Assembly: GCA_029264075.1 (NCBI GenBank)
Contig: JARICQ010000102.1
Location: forward strand, 1 to 7,817
Direction: 5' to 3'
DNA: 7,817 nucleotides
Source: Tissierellaceae bacterium
Lineage (GTDB): Bacteria; Bacillota; Clostridia; Tissierellales; Tissierellaceae
The notes below the pieces were generated by a model. The model was not told where the DNA came from and ran no database searches. It worked only from the letters and a program-made list of their open reading frames with translations. The translations under genes were made by a program, and so were the position numbers. Shown piece by piece: positions 1 through 5,703 of the stretch (positions are counted from its first letter, which is position 1; each line of letters begins with the position of its first letter).

Positions 1-20
1 TGAATATTTTAAAATATTCA
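1..20. repeat. Perfect 20-bp palindrome, possible terminator of an upstream gene
   Basis: The first 20 bases are perfectly self-complementary (TGAATATTTT and its reverse complement). As RNA this could form a 7-bp AU-rich stem around a 6-nt loop, and it is followed by T-rich sequence (21-40). That is compatible with a weak intrinsic terminator for a gene left of the window. The stem has only one G-C pair, so it may simply be AT-rich symmetry. No coding sequence is visible here. Confidence 0.35.
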
Positions 21-32
21 TCATTTTATTTT

Positions 33-48
33 TGATTTTTTAAAATCA
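33..48. repeat. Short inverted repeat (7-bp arms)
   Basis: TGATTTT at 33-39 and AAAATCA at 42-48 are reverse complements separated by two T residues. It lies 12 bases after the palindrome at the window edge. It may be part of the same terminator region. Arms this AT-rich can arise by chance. Confidence 0.3.
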
Positions 49-68
49 GATATCAACAATTACTAGAT

Positions 69-137
69 CTAAAAATTAAAGCCCAATAATAAGTCTATCT
101 TAGAAAACAATTATTGGGCAAAATATACAATTTTTAG
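69..137. repeat. Nested two-tier inverted repeat in the degV upstream region; possible leftward terminator or RNA structure
   Basis: The inner arms GCCCAATAAT (81-90) and ATTATTGGGC (110-119) are perfect 10-bp complements around a 19-nt loop. The outer arms CTAAAAATT (69-77) and AATTTTTAG (129-137) are perfect 9-bp complements. The inner stem has four G-C pairs at its base, unusual in this AT-rich spacer. Read leftward, the stem is followed by a T-rich stretch (complement of 69-80), as in an intrinsic terminator on the minus strand. Read rightward, the stem is followed by A-rich sequence, so it does not look like a + strand terminator. No minus-strand gene is visible that would need it. Confidence 0.45.
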
Positions 138-205
138 TCAAAAAAGATCTTATCATAAATGATAGATAAAAATAATAGAAATAAAATAAATATGAATTTT
201 AAAAC

Positions 206-234
206 TTGTAAATAGAGGACAAATATGACATAAT
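206..234 (+). promoter_or_regulatory. Probable sigma-A promoter of degV
   Basis: A -35-like TTGTAA (206-211) and a -10-like CATAAT (229-234) are separated by 17 bp. A TG dinucleotide at 226-227 makes an extended -10. The upstream sequence (about 165-200) is rich in A-tracts, as in UP elements. The start would be near 241, giving a leader of about 44 nt. The match is moderate and rests on spacing plus the extended -10. Confidence 0.42.
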
Positions 235-284
235 GTAAGCTTGCAATATAAATTAATAGCTAGTAGAAAAATTAGGAGGAAGAT

Positions 285-1115
285 ATGAAAAAAATAAAAA
301 TAATAACCGATAGTACTGCTTATCTTACTAGAGAATATATAAGGAAAGAGAACATATCAATTGTTCCTTTGAATTATGTATTTGGAGAAGAAAATGGAAA
401 AGAAGCTTTTCCTGGAGAGTTTGATGATTTTTACGATAAATTAGAAAATACAAAACTATTTCCAACAACATCTCAGCCTTCAGCTGGAGAATTTGTAAGT
501 GAATTTAACAAAAGCTTCGAAGAAGGATATGATGAGATAATAGCAATTGTTTTATCTTCTAAACTAAGTGGAACATACAATAGTGCTTTACTTTCCAAAG
601 ATATGTTAGACGATAAAAAAGTTACTATTATTGACTCATTAAGCGCAGCTGCAAATATGAGGTTCTTAGTTGAGGATGCAGTAGAGATGGCAAAATTAGG
701 AAAATCATCTGAAGAAATAGAAACTCATTTAAATGCTAAAAAAATGAATATGATTATTTATTTGACTACTGAGACACTAGAGTATCTAAGCAGAGGTGGA
801 AGACTATCTTCTATGCAATCTAAGATAGGTAATCTACTGAATATAAAACCCATATTGAAGTTAAAAGATGGTGAACTAGGTCTTTTGGAAAAGCTTAGAG
901 GAAAAAACAAGGCTCTAAATACCATGATAGATAAGGTTCCTGAGGATGTAAAACAAATTGGAATCTGTCATGTGTCAAACATAGAAGGGGCAGAAAAGTT
1001 AAGATCTCGCCTAGTAGAAAAGTTTCCAAATATAGAAATACAAATTGATGAATTGGGCCCTGTAATAGGAGCCCATTTAGGACCAAAGGGAATAGGTATA
1101 TGTATTTCTAAATAA
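285..1115 (+). CDS. DegV family protein (FakB-like fatty-acid-binding protein)
   Basis: This 276-residue protein has the usual length and motif order of the DegV family. Visible motifs are TDSTA (8-12), TSQPS (62-66), SSKLSGTY (91-98), EYLSRGGRLSS (166-176), IKPIL followed by a DG turn (187-196), and the C-terminal GPVIGAHLGP (258-267). In the family, the Thr of TSQPS and the Ser of SGTY hold a fatty-acid carboxylate. FakB members present bound fatty acid to the kinase FakA, feeding exogenous fatty acids into phospholipid synthesis; the protein is cytosolic. No fakA is in the window, so the partner must be elsewhere. The ATG is supported by TAGGAGGA at 273-280, five bases upstream. One oddity is Lys268, where the family usually has Gly (H-x-G-P-G). 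The family assignment is firm; ligand and exact role are inferred. Confidence 0.93.
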   Translation: MKKIKIITDSTAYLTREYIRKENISIVPLNYVFGEENGKEAFPGEFDDFYDKLENTKLFPTTSQPSAGEFVSEFNKSFEEGYDEIIAIVLSSKLSGTYNSALLSKDMLDDKKVTIIDSLSAAANMRFLVEDAVEMAKLGKSSEEIETHLNAKKMNMIIYLTTETLEYLSRGGRLSSMQSKIGNLLNIKPILKLKDGELGLLEKLRGKNKALNTMIDKVPEDVKQIGICHVSNIEGAEKLRSRLVEKFPNIEIQIDELGPVIGAHLGPKGIGICISK

Positions 1116-1130
1116 ATTGCATTAAAATTA

Positions 1131-1159
1131 TACAAAAAATACATCCTTTGTGATATAAT
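1131..1159 (+). promoter_or_regulatory. Probable promoter of the threonine dehydrogenase gene (extended -10)
   Basis: TGATATAAT at 1151-1159 is a consensus extended -10. The -35 region 17 bp upstream (TACAAA, 1131-1136) is poor, which an extended -10 can offset. The start would be near 1166, leaving a leader of about 34 nt. The -10 is the left arm of a 9-bp AT-only inverted repeat (1153-1161 with 1177-1185), which may be chance. No convincing terminator lies between degV and this promoter. Confidence 0.5.
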
Positions 1160-1187
1160 TATAACAGATTTTATTTTAATTATATAC

Positions 1188-1194
1188 GGGGGTG
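1188..1194 (+). promoter_or_regulatory. Ribosome binding site deciding a TTG start
   Basis: GGGGGTG at 1188-1194 sits five bases before the TTG at 1200. No in-frame ATG or GTG lies close to this site. The TTG puts the first Rossmann strand (RKILVTGALGQIG) right at the N-terminus, as expected for the family. The GTG at 1192 is out of frame. Confidence 0.7.
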
Positions 1195-1199
1195 CTTTT

Positions 1200-2156
1200 T
1201 TGAGAAAAATATTAGTTACAGGAGCATTGGGTCAAATAGGCTCAGAATTAGTTTTTAAATTAAGAGAAGTATATGGAAAGGAAAATGTAGTTGCAAGCGG
1301 CAGAAGAATAAAGGAAGGTCATGAAGAGCTTATTGAATCTGGTCCTTTTGAAATCGTCAATATACAAGAGGAAAAACAAATTACAGATGTGGTAAAAAAA
1401 TACAATATAAACACTATAATCAATTTAGCAGCACTACTTTCAGCCGTAGGAGAAAAAATGCCGGTTAGATGCTGGGATGTTAATATGAACGGCCTATACA
1501 ATATACTAGAAGTGGGAAGAAAAGAAGGATGCATGATTTACAATCCAAGTTCAATTGCAGCCTTTGGACCATCTACACCACCAGACAATACTCCTCAAGA
1601 CACAATTCAGAGACCCACTACCATGTATGGAGTTACAAAGGTAGCTGGAGAATTGCTTTGTGATTATTATCATACAAAGTTTGGTGTAGACACCAGAGGT
1701 GTTAGATTTCCAGGACTTATATCCTACCAAACACTTCCAGGCGGTGGAACTACAGACTATGCAGTTCATATCTACTATGATGCACTAAAAAATGGAGAGT
1801 ATACAAGTTTTATAGGAAAAGGTACACAAATGGATATGATGTATATGCCAGATGCCTTAGATGCTATAATAGACTTGATGGAGGCAGATTCAGACAAGCT
1901 TATTCATAGAAATGCATTTAATGTAAGTGCAATGAGCTTTGCACCTGAAGACTTGGAGGCATCAATTAAAAAGTTTATTCCTGATTTTAAATTACATTAT
2001 GATGTAGACCCAGAAAGACAAGCTATAGCAGACACTTGGCCAAACTCGCTAGATGACAGTGCTGCAAGAGAAGAATGGGGCTGGGATCCAAAGTACGATT
2101 TAGATGCAATGACTAAGGATATGTTAGATAAATTAAAGGTAAAATTAGACCTATAG
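1200..2156 (+). CDS. NAD-dependent epimerase/dehydratase family protein, probable SDR-type L-threonine 3-dehydrogenase
   Basis: The 318 residues form an extended short-chain dehydrogenase. The NAD-binding motif GALGQIG is at 8-14, the NLAALLS segment at 75-81, NPSSIAAFGP at 115-124, and the catalytic pair YGVTK at 143-147 (Tyr143, Lys147). The block RFPGLISY...PGGGTTDYAV at 169-189 is characteristic of SDR-type L-threonine 3-dehydrogenases rather than sugar-nucleotide epimerases. The expected reaction is oxidation of L-threonine to 2-amino-3-ketobutyrate with NAD+, the first step of threonine breakdown to glycine and acetyl-CoA. The second enzyme, 2-amino-3-ketobutyrate CoA ligase (Kbl), is not in the window. 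The TTG start is unusual but supported by its ribosome binding site. The gene ends directly at a strong terminator and appears monocistronic. A different SDR substrate is possible but less likely given the TTDYA block. Confidence 0.87.
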   Translation: MRKILVTGALGQIGSELVFKLREVYGKENVVASGRRIKEGHEELIESGPFEIVNIQEEKQITDVVKKYNINTIINLAALLSAVGEKMPVRCWDVNMNGLYNILEVGRKEGCMIYNPSSIAAFGPSTPPDNTPQDTIQRPTTMYGVTKVAGELLCDYYHTKFGVDTRGVRFPGLISYQTLPGGGTTDYAVHIYYDALKNGEYTSFIGKGTQMDMMYMPDALDAIIDLMEADSDKLIHRNAFNVSAMSFAPEDLEASIKKFIPDFKLHYDVDPERQAIADTWPNSLDDSAAREEWGWDPKYDLDAMTKDMLDKLKVKLDL

Positions 2157-2200
2157 AATCCAAAATAAAATACTGCTTAAGCAGTATTTTATTTTGGATT
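2157..2200. terminator. Strong bidirectional terminator, a 44-bp perfect palindrome
   Basis: Two perfectly complementary 22-base arms (2157-2178 and 2179-2200) begin on the base after the TAG stop of the dehydrogenase gene. As RNA the core is ATACTGC-TTAA-GCAGTAT followed by TTTATTTT. The A-rich left flank pairs with this T-rich tail, so the structure works on either strand. It separates the dehydrogenase gene from the iscR promoter, whose -35 begins six bases after it. Confidence 0.9.
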
Positions 2201-2201
2201 T

Positions 2202-2226
2202 AATCTTGACAAATTTACTTGGGTAT
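2202..2226 (+). promoter_or_regulatory. Putative IscR operator overlapping the iscR -35
   Basis: The sequence TTGACAAATTTACTTGGG (2206-2223) plus TAT fits the enterobacterial type-1 IscR pattern (core YYGACTRwwwYAGTCRR flanked by ATAS and STAT). By hand I count 20 of 25 positions, using the consensus from memory. It covers the whole -35 and reaches into the first TATAAT, so a bound IscR would block RNA polymerase. This is the arrangement expected for autorepression by cluster-loaded IscR. Binding here is inferred. Confidence 0.6.
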
Positions 2227-2234
2227 AATATAAT
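2206..2234 (+). promoter_or_regulatory. Consensus sigma-A promoter of iscRSU
   Basis: TTGACA (2206-2211) and TATAAT (2229-2234) are both exact consensus, with a 17-bp spacer. An overlapping TATAAT at 2224-2229 has only a 12-bp spacer and is unlikely to be used. The start should be near 2241, giving a 43-nt leader before the iscR ATG. Such a strong promoter fits a repressor-controlled operon. Confidence 0.85.
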
Positions 2235-2257
2235 TAGTTTTGGAATACCAAGTAAAT
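2213..2257. repeat. Inverted repeat spanning the iscR -10 and start site
   Basis: ATTTACTTGG (2213-2222) and CCAAGTAAAT (2248-2257) are perfect 10-bp complements. Allowing one bulged G at 2223 adds TAT/ATA and extends the match to 13 pairs. The left arm is the distal half of the putative IscR operator, so the right arm looks like an inverted second half-site around +8 to +17. It may be a second regulator site or allow a two-site complex over the -10. Confidence 0.55.
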
Positions 2258-2283
2258 AGGTTGGGATTGAAAGAGGTGATTAG

Positions 2284-2709
2284 ATGAAACTATCAACAAA
2301 GGGTAGATACGGATTAAAGGCGATGTTTCAATTAGCAATAAGTCAAGATGACGGACCTATACCTCTGAAGAGAATAGCAGAAAAACAAAATTTGTCTGAA
2401 AATTATTTAGAGCAATTATTTGCAACTCTTAGAAAAGATGGACTTTTAAATAGTGTGAGAGGAGCTCAAGGAGGGTATCTATTAGCTAGGCCACCAGAAG
2501 AAATAACGGTAGGAAATATATTAAGATCTCTTGAAGGCGAACTATCCCCTTCAGATTGCATATTAGAAGGATCAACTGAATGCGAAAGAGAAACAATATG
2601 TGTAACTAAAAATGTATGGATAAAAATAAAAGACAGCATAGATGAGGTAGTAGATTCTATTACATTAAGAGATATGATAGAAGACAACAATAAACTTAAG
2701 AAAAATTAA
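2284..2709 (+). CDS. iscR: Rrf2-family transcriptional regulator IscR
   Basis: The 141-residue protein begins MKLSTKGRYGLKAMFQLA, the hallmark Rrf2/IscR N-terminus. The winged helix-turn-helix covers about residues 1-75, with the recognition region near LSENYLEQLFATLRKDGLLNSVRGAQGGY (37-65). The cluster-binding loop has Cys92, Cys100 and Cys106, close in placement to the three cysteines of E. coli IscR. The His ligand found three residues after the last Cys in E. coli is Lys109 here. The protein probably binds a [2Fe-2S] cluster and represses its own operon when clusters are plentiful, consistent with the operator match on its promoter. It is first in the operon, 19 nt ahead of iscS. The ribosome binding site is GAGGTGAT at 2273-2280. 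A cysteine-metabolism Rrf2 regulator (CymR-like) is less likely because of the Cys triad. Confidence 0.92.
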   Translation: MKLSTKGRYGLKAMFQLAISQDDGPIPLKRIAEKQNLSENYLEQLFATLRKDGLLNSVRGAQGGYLLARPPEEITVGNILRSLEGELSPSDCILEGSTECERETICVTKNVWIKIKDSIDEVVDSITLRDMIEDNNKLKKN

Positions 2710-2728
2710 TGTAAGGGGGAAAATATTT

Positions 2729-3907
2729 ATGAAAAAAACAATATATATGGATAACTCAGCAACAACACCAGTAAAAAAAGAAGTATTAGATGAGATGGTT
2801 CCGTACTTCACAGAACTATACGGAAATCCATCTTCAATTTATGAATTGGGTAGAAAATCAAAGGCTGCTATAGAAAGCTCAAGGGAAAAAATAGCAAATG
2901 CAATAGGAGCAAAATCTAGGGAGATATTTTTTACAGGTAGTGGATCTGAAGCAGATAACTGGGCTATTAAGGGTGTAGCATATGCAAATAAAAACAAGGG
3001 AAATCATATAATAACTACTAAAACAGAACATCACGCAGTACTTCATACCTGTCAATATTTAGAGAAAAATGGATTTGAAGTAACATATTTAGATGTAGAC
3101 GAATATGGACTTATTGATTTAGATGAATTTAAGAATTCTATAAAAGAAAACACAATTCTTGTCACTATAATGTTTGGAAATAATGAAATTGGAACTATTC
3201 AGCCCATAGAGGAAATCGGTAGGATTACAAAAGAAAAAGGGGTATATTTCCATACAGATGCTGTTCAAGCAATAGGGCATGTTAAAATAGATGTAGAAGC
3301 TATGAATATAGATATGCTGGCTATGGCTGCTCACAAATTTTACGGACCAAAGGGAATAGGAGCACTTTATATAAAGCAAGGAACAAAGATAGATGCACTC
3401 ATTAGTGGTGGGGCCCAAGAGAGAAGGAAAAGAGCAGGAACAGAAAATGTTCCATATATAGTAGGAATGGCAAAGGCAATTGAAATTGCCTATGAAGAGA
3501 TGGAAGAATCAAATGTAAAACTTATTGCTTTAAGAAATAAGTTAATGAAGAAAATCGAAGAAAATATTCCCTATGTAAAATTAAATGGACACCCAGAGAA
3601 AAGACTTCCTGGAAATGTAAACTTCTCATTTAGATTTATAGAAGGTGAGTCATTGCTACTAAGTCTTGACATGGTAGGAATAGCCGCCTCTAGTGGGTCT
3701 GCCTGCACATCGGGAAGCCTTGAGCCTTCACATGTAATGCTTGCTATTGGACTGTCTCATGAGGTAGCCCATGGATCACTTAGATTAAGTCTTGGTGACT
3801 TTAATACAGAAGAAGAAATAGACTATGTAGTAGAAAACCTAGTAACTATAGTAGATAGGCTAAGACAAATGTCACCACTATATGAAAAAATAAAGGAGGA
3901 AAAATAG
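2729..3907 (+). CDS. iscS: Cysteine desulfurase IscS (NifS family)
   Basis: The enzyme converts L-cysteine to L-alanine and passes sulfur as a persulfide, here most likely to IscU. Its 392 residues are typical for class I NifS/IscS. Visible features are MDNSATTP at 7-14, the TEHHAV segment at 99-104 whose His101 should stack on the cofactor, HTDAVQAIGH at 175-184, the PLP lysine Lys203 in AHKFYGPKGIG, the RAGTENVPYIVG block (235-246), and the active-site loop SSGSACTSGSLEPSHV at 321-336 with catalytic Cys325. It starts at ATG eight bases after AGGGGGA (2714-2720). Its stop codon directly abuts the iscU start, which points to tight co-expression. Clostridial annotations may call it nifS; nothing here suggests a nitrogen-fixation role. 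The persulfide may also serve tRNA thiolation. Confidence 0.95.
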   Translation: MKKTIYMDNSATTPVKKEVLDEMVPYFTELYGNPSSIYELGRKSKAAIESSREKIANAIGAKSREIFFTGSGSEADNWAIKGVAYANKNKGNHIITTKTEHHAVLHTCQYLEKNGFEVTYLDVDEYGLIDLDEFKNSIKENTILVTIMFGNNEIGTIQPIEEIGRITKEKGVYFHTDAVQAIGHVKIDVEAMNIDMLAMAAHKFYGPKGIGALYIKQGTKIDALISGGAQERRKRAGTENVPYIVGMAKAIEIAYEEMEESNVKLIALRNKLMKKIEENIPYVKLNGHPEKRLPGNVNFSFRFIEGESLLLSLDMVGIAASSGSACTSGSLEPSHVMLAIGLSHEVAHGSLRLSLGDFNTEEEIDYVVENLVTIVDRLRQMSPLYEKIKEEK

Positions 3908-4345
3908 ATGTATTCAGAAAAAGTAATGGAGCACTTTCAAAATCCGAGAAATGTAGGAGAAATACCGGATGCAGATGGCATAGGAGAGGTAGGAAATGCA
4001 AAATGTGGAGATATAATGAAGATGTATTTAAAAATAGAAGATAACACCATAAAAGACGTTAAATTTAAAACCTTTGGATGCGGATCAGCAATAGCATCAT
4101 CAAGTATGGCAACAGAACTAATCAAGGGAAAGACTATTGATGAAGTAATGAAGCTTACAAACACTGCAGTAGTTGAAGCTCTAGATGGACTACCACCAAT
4201 AAAGGTTCATTGTTCAGTACTTGCAGAACAAGCCATCAAATCAGCCCTTCTTGATTACTCCAACAAAACAGGAGTCCATATAGAAGGTTTAGCAGATGTA
4301 AACTTTGATGAAGAAGATCATCATGATATAATAGAAGATATATAA
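3908..4345 (+). CDS. iscU: Fe-S cluster assembly scaffold protein IscU (NifU N-terminal domain)
   Basis: This 145-residue single-domain protein matches the IscU/NifU-N scaffold: MYSEKVMEHFQNPRNVGEI at the start, Cys33 with Asp35 in NAKCGD, Cys58 in FGCGSAIASSS, and His101-Cys102 in KVHCSVLAE. These are the expected cluster and zinc ligands. It assembles [2Fe-2S] clusters from iron and IscS-derived sulfur in the cytosol. There is no C-terminal NifU Nfu or ferredoxin domain. The tail (about 131-145) is rich in Asp, Glu and His. The start codon touches the iscS stop with no gap, and its AAGGAGGA (3893-3900) lies inside iscS. The LPPIKV motif before the HC pair, where chaperone-dependent IscU proteins carry LPPVK, is present although no hscA or hscB is in the window. 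Confidence 0.94.
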   Translation: MYSEKVMEHFQNPRNVGEIPDADGIGEVGNAKCGDIMKMYLKIEDNTIKDVKFKTFGCGSAIASSSMATELIKGKTIDEVMKLTNTAVVEALDGLPPIKVHCSVLAEQAIKSALLDYSNKTGVHIEGLADVNFDEEDHHDIIEDI

Positions 4346-4364
4346 GAGTTGACAAAAGATTAAG

Positions 4365-4393
4365 TTGATATCTAGTATGATTTAAAGTATATT
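4365..4393 (+). promoter_or_regulatory. Possible promoter of the AI-2E family gene
   Basis: TTGATA (4365-4370) and TATATT (4388-4393) are separated by 17 bp. The start would fall near 4400, exactly where the iscU terminator hairpin begins. A second -35-like TTGACA at 4349-4354 has only TAGTAT (4373-4378) at an 18-bp spacing. The promoter would let the downstream gene be transcribed independently of iscRSU. Confidence 0.4.
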
Positions 4394-4398
4394 AGATG

Positions 4399-4421
4399 AG
4401 GCAGCCTTAGCTGCCTTTTTT
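4399..4421 (+). terminator. Intrinsic terminator after iscU
   Basis: AGGCAGC (4399-4405), the tetraloop CTTA and GCTGCCT (4410-4416) form a GC-rich 7-bp stem that runs into six T residues (4416-4421). It is the clearest classical rho-independent terminator in the window and closes the iscRSU operon 53 bases after the iscU stop. The next gene starts only 21 bases later. Confidence 0.92.
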
Positions 4422-4442
4422 AACAATTAAAGGAGGAGTAAT

Positions 4443-5630
4443 ATGATTTCTACTGCATTTCTAGAAAAAAGTATAACTGTATTGCTAATTATGTTACTGC
4501 TTTTAATAATATATTATTTAATTAACATAGGAAATACATTTATACCAGATAATTCAAGAATAAAATTTAGAAACAAAAAAGTCCTATCAGTTTTTATAGG
4601 GCTAACAGGTTTTTTTCTGCTATCATACTTGTTGAGAAGATATACTATCTTATCTGATACACTTTATACAATAATTTTTTCTTCTATTTTAGCCTACTTA
4701 TTGAACCCAATAGTTAACAGGCTAGAGAAAAAAGGATTTAAAAGAGGATATTCTGTACTTTTTCTATATGTTCTTATCCTTGGAGCCATACTTATTTTAG
4801 CATTTTTAGTTATACCAAAAGCAAGCAATGAAATTAAAAAACTAGCATCAGATATGCCGAGATATATTGAAAATATATCTACTAGCTTCAACAGTTTATA
4901 TGATGAATATTATTCAGCCATAGGAGGGCTTCCAGACATAATTCAGACCATTCAAAACTCAATAAGGGAGAACCTAGTAGGCATAGAAAGCATGATAGCA
5001 AGTGGTTTGAGGAACTTCTTTTTTGGACTTGTAAATATATTTTCCAAAGTAATTTCACTTGTGCTTACGCCTATACTTACATTTTATTTTTTAGTAGATA
5101 AAGAATACTTCTTGGGAAAAATCAAAAAACTTATTCCTGAAAAATATAAGAAGAAAACCTTGGACCTTTTAAGGGAAATAGATAGCTCCTTATCCAAATT
5201 TGTGAGGGGAAAGATAATGCTTGCGGTTTCAGTAGGAGCTGCAACTACTATAATGCTATTGATACTAGGTATAGATTTTGCAATTTTTATCGGAGTTATA
5301 ACTACTATAGGTGATGTAATACCATATATAGGACCTTTTATAGGATTTATACCAGCATTTTTCTTTGCCCTTGTAGAAAGTCCAATAAAGGCACTTTGGA
5401 TTTCTATATTTTTTGTTCTTATACAATGGGCTGCAAACAATGTACTAGCTCCAAAGATATTAGGCGGAACTACTGGCATACATCCAATGGTGATACTTTT
5501 CTCCATTATAATAGGTGGAGGACTCTTTGGAGTTCTTGGAATGATATTTTCAGTACCTGCAGTTGCAGTAGGTGTAATATTAATTGATTTTGCAAAAAAA
5601 GAAATAAAAGATAGAAGAAGGAGTGCTTAA
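4443..5630 (+). CDS. AI-2E family transporter (PerM/YtvI-like multi-pass membrane protein)
   Basis: The 395-residue protein is strongly hydrophobic with the layout of the AI-2E exporter/PerM family. Likely membrane segments lie near 9-28, 47-65, 72-90, 103-124, 190-217, 256-277, 280-310, 317-334 and 346-383. A long soluble part occupies about 125-190, and a charged stretch follows at 220-255 (KKLIPEKYKKKTLDLLREID). The family signature DVIPYIGPFIGFIPA is at 291-305, with the NNVLAPKILGG motif at 332-342. The first segment (9-28) looks like an N-terminal addition, since many family members begin near the second one. Known members export autoinducer-2 or act in Na+/H+ exchange, but substrates of most are unknown and I would not assign one. 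The ATG has a strong AAAGGAGGAG site (4429-4438). Confidence 0.9.
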   Translation: MISTAFLEKSITVLLIMLLLLIIYYLINIGNTFIPDNSRIKFRNKKVLSVFIGLTGFFLLSYLLRRYTILSDTLYTIIFSSILAYLLNPIVNRLEKKGFKRGYSVLFLYVLILGAILILAFLVIPKASNEIKKLASDMPRYIENISTSFNSLYDEYYSAIGGLPDIIQTIQNSIRENLVGIESMIASGLRNFFFGLVNIFSKVISLVLTPILTFYFLVDKEYFLGKIKKLIPEKYKKKTLDLLREIDSSLSKFVRGKIMLAVSVGAATTIMLLILGIDFAIFIGVITTIGDVIPYIGPFIGFIPAFFFALVESPIKALWISIFFVLIQWAANNVLAPKILGGTTGIHPMVILFSIIIGGGLFGVLGMIFSVPAVAVGVILIDFAKKEIKDRRRSA

Positions 5631-5663
5631 GTTAGAATCATTTGTTTTAATTTGAATAATAAG

Positions 5664-5679
5664 TGTCATATCATTGACA
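5664..5679. repeat. Short inverted repeat on the alaS -35
   Basis: TGTCA (5664-5668) and TGACA (5675-5679) are perfect complements around 6 bp. The right arm is five bases of the -35 element. The spacing suits a small dimeric repressor, but five-base arms carry little information. Confidence 0.3.
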
Positions 5680-5703
5680 AGATTAGAATTATTATAATAT
5701 AAT
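5674..5703 (+). promoter_or_regulatory. Consensus sigma-A promoter of alaS
   Basis: TTGACA (5674-5679) and TATAAT (5698-5703) are exact consensus with an 18-bp spacer. An overlapping TATAAT at 5693-5698 leaves only 13 bp and is unlikely. The start is expected at about 5710, so the leader is about 70 nt. That is too short for a T-box element. Confidence 0.8.

Noticed and set aside
121..284. Small gene or riboswitch before degV
   Set aside because: No open frame with a ribosome binding site on either strand, and the predicted leader (about 44 nt) is too short for a known riboswitch.
1153..1185. 9-bp inverted repeat over the -10 and leader of the dehydrogenase gene as an operator
   Set aside because: The arms are A/T only and overlap the -10 consensus itself, so the symmetry carries little information.
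4347..4370. TTGAC...GTTGATAT before the membrane protein gene as a second IscR site
   Set aside because: The half-site spacing is wrong for the type-1 pattern and the centre does not match.
5084..5506. Minus-strand open frame of 140 codons inside the AI-2E family gene
   Set aside because: It is opposite a well-supported membrane protein gene, has no ribosome binding site or recognisable motif, and reads as a low-complexity shadow.
5396..5587. Second + strand open frame of 63 codons inside the AI-2E family gene
   Set aside because: It overlaps the real frame, is Cys/Trp/Ser-rich without family resemblance, and has no start signals.
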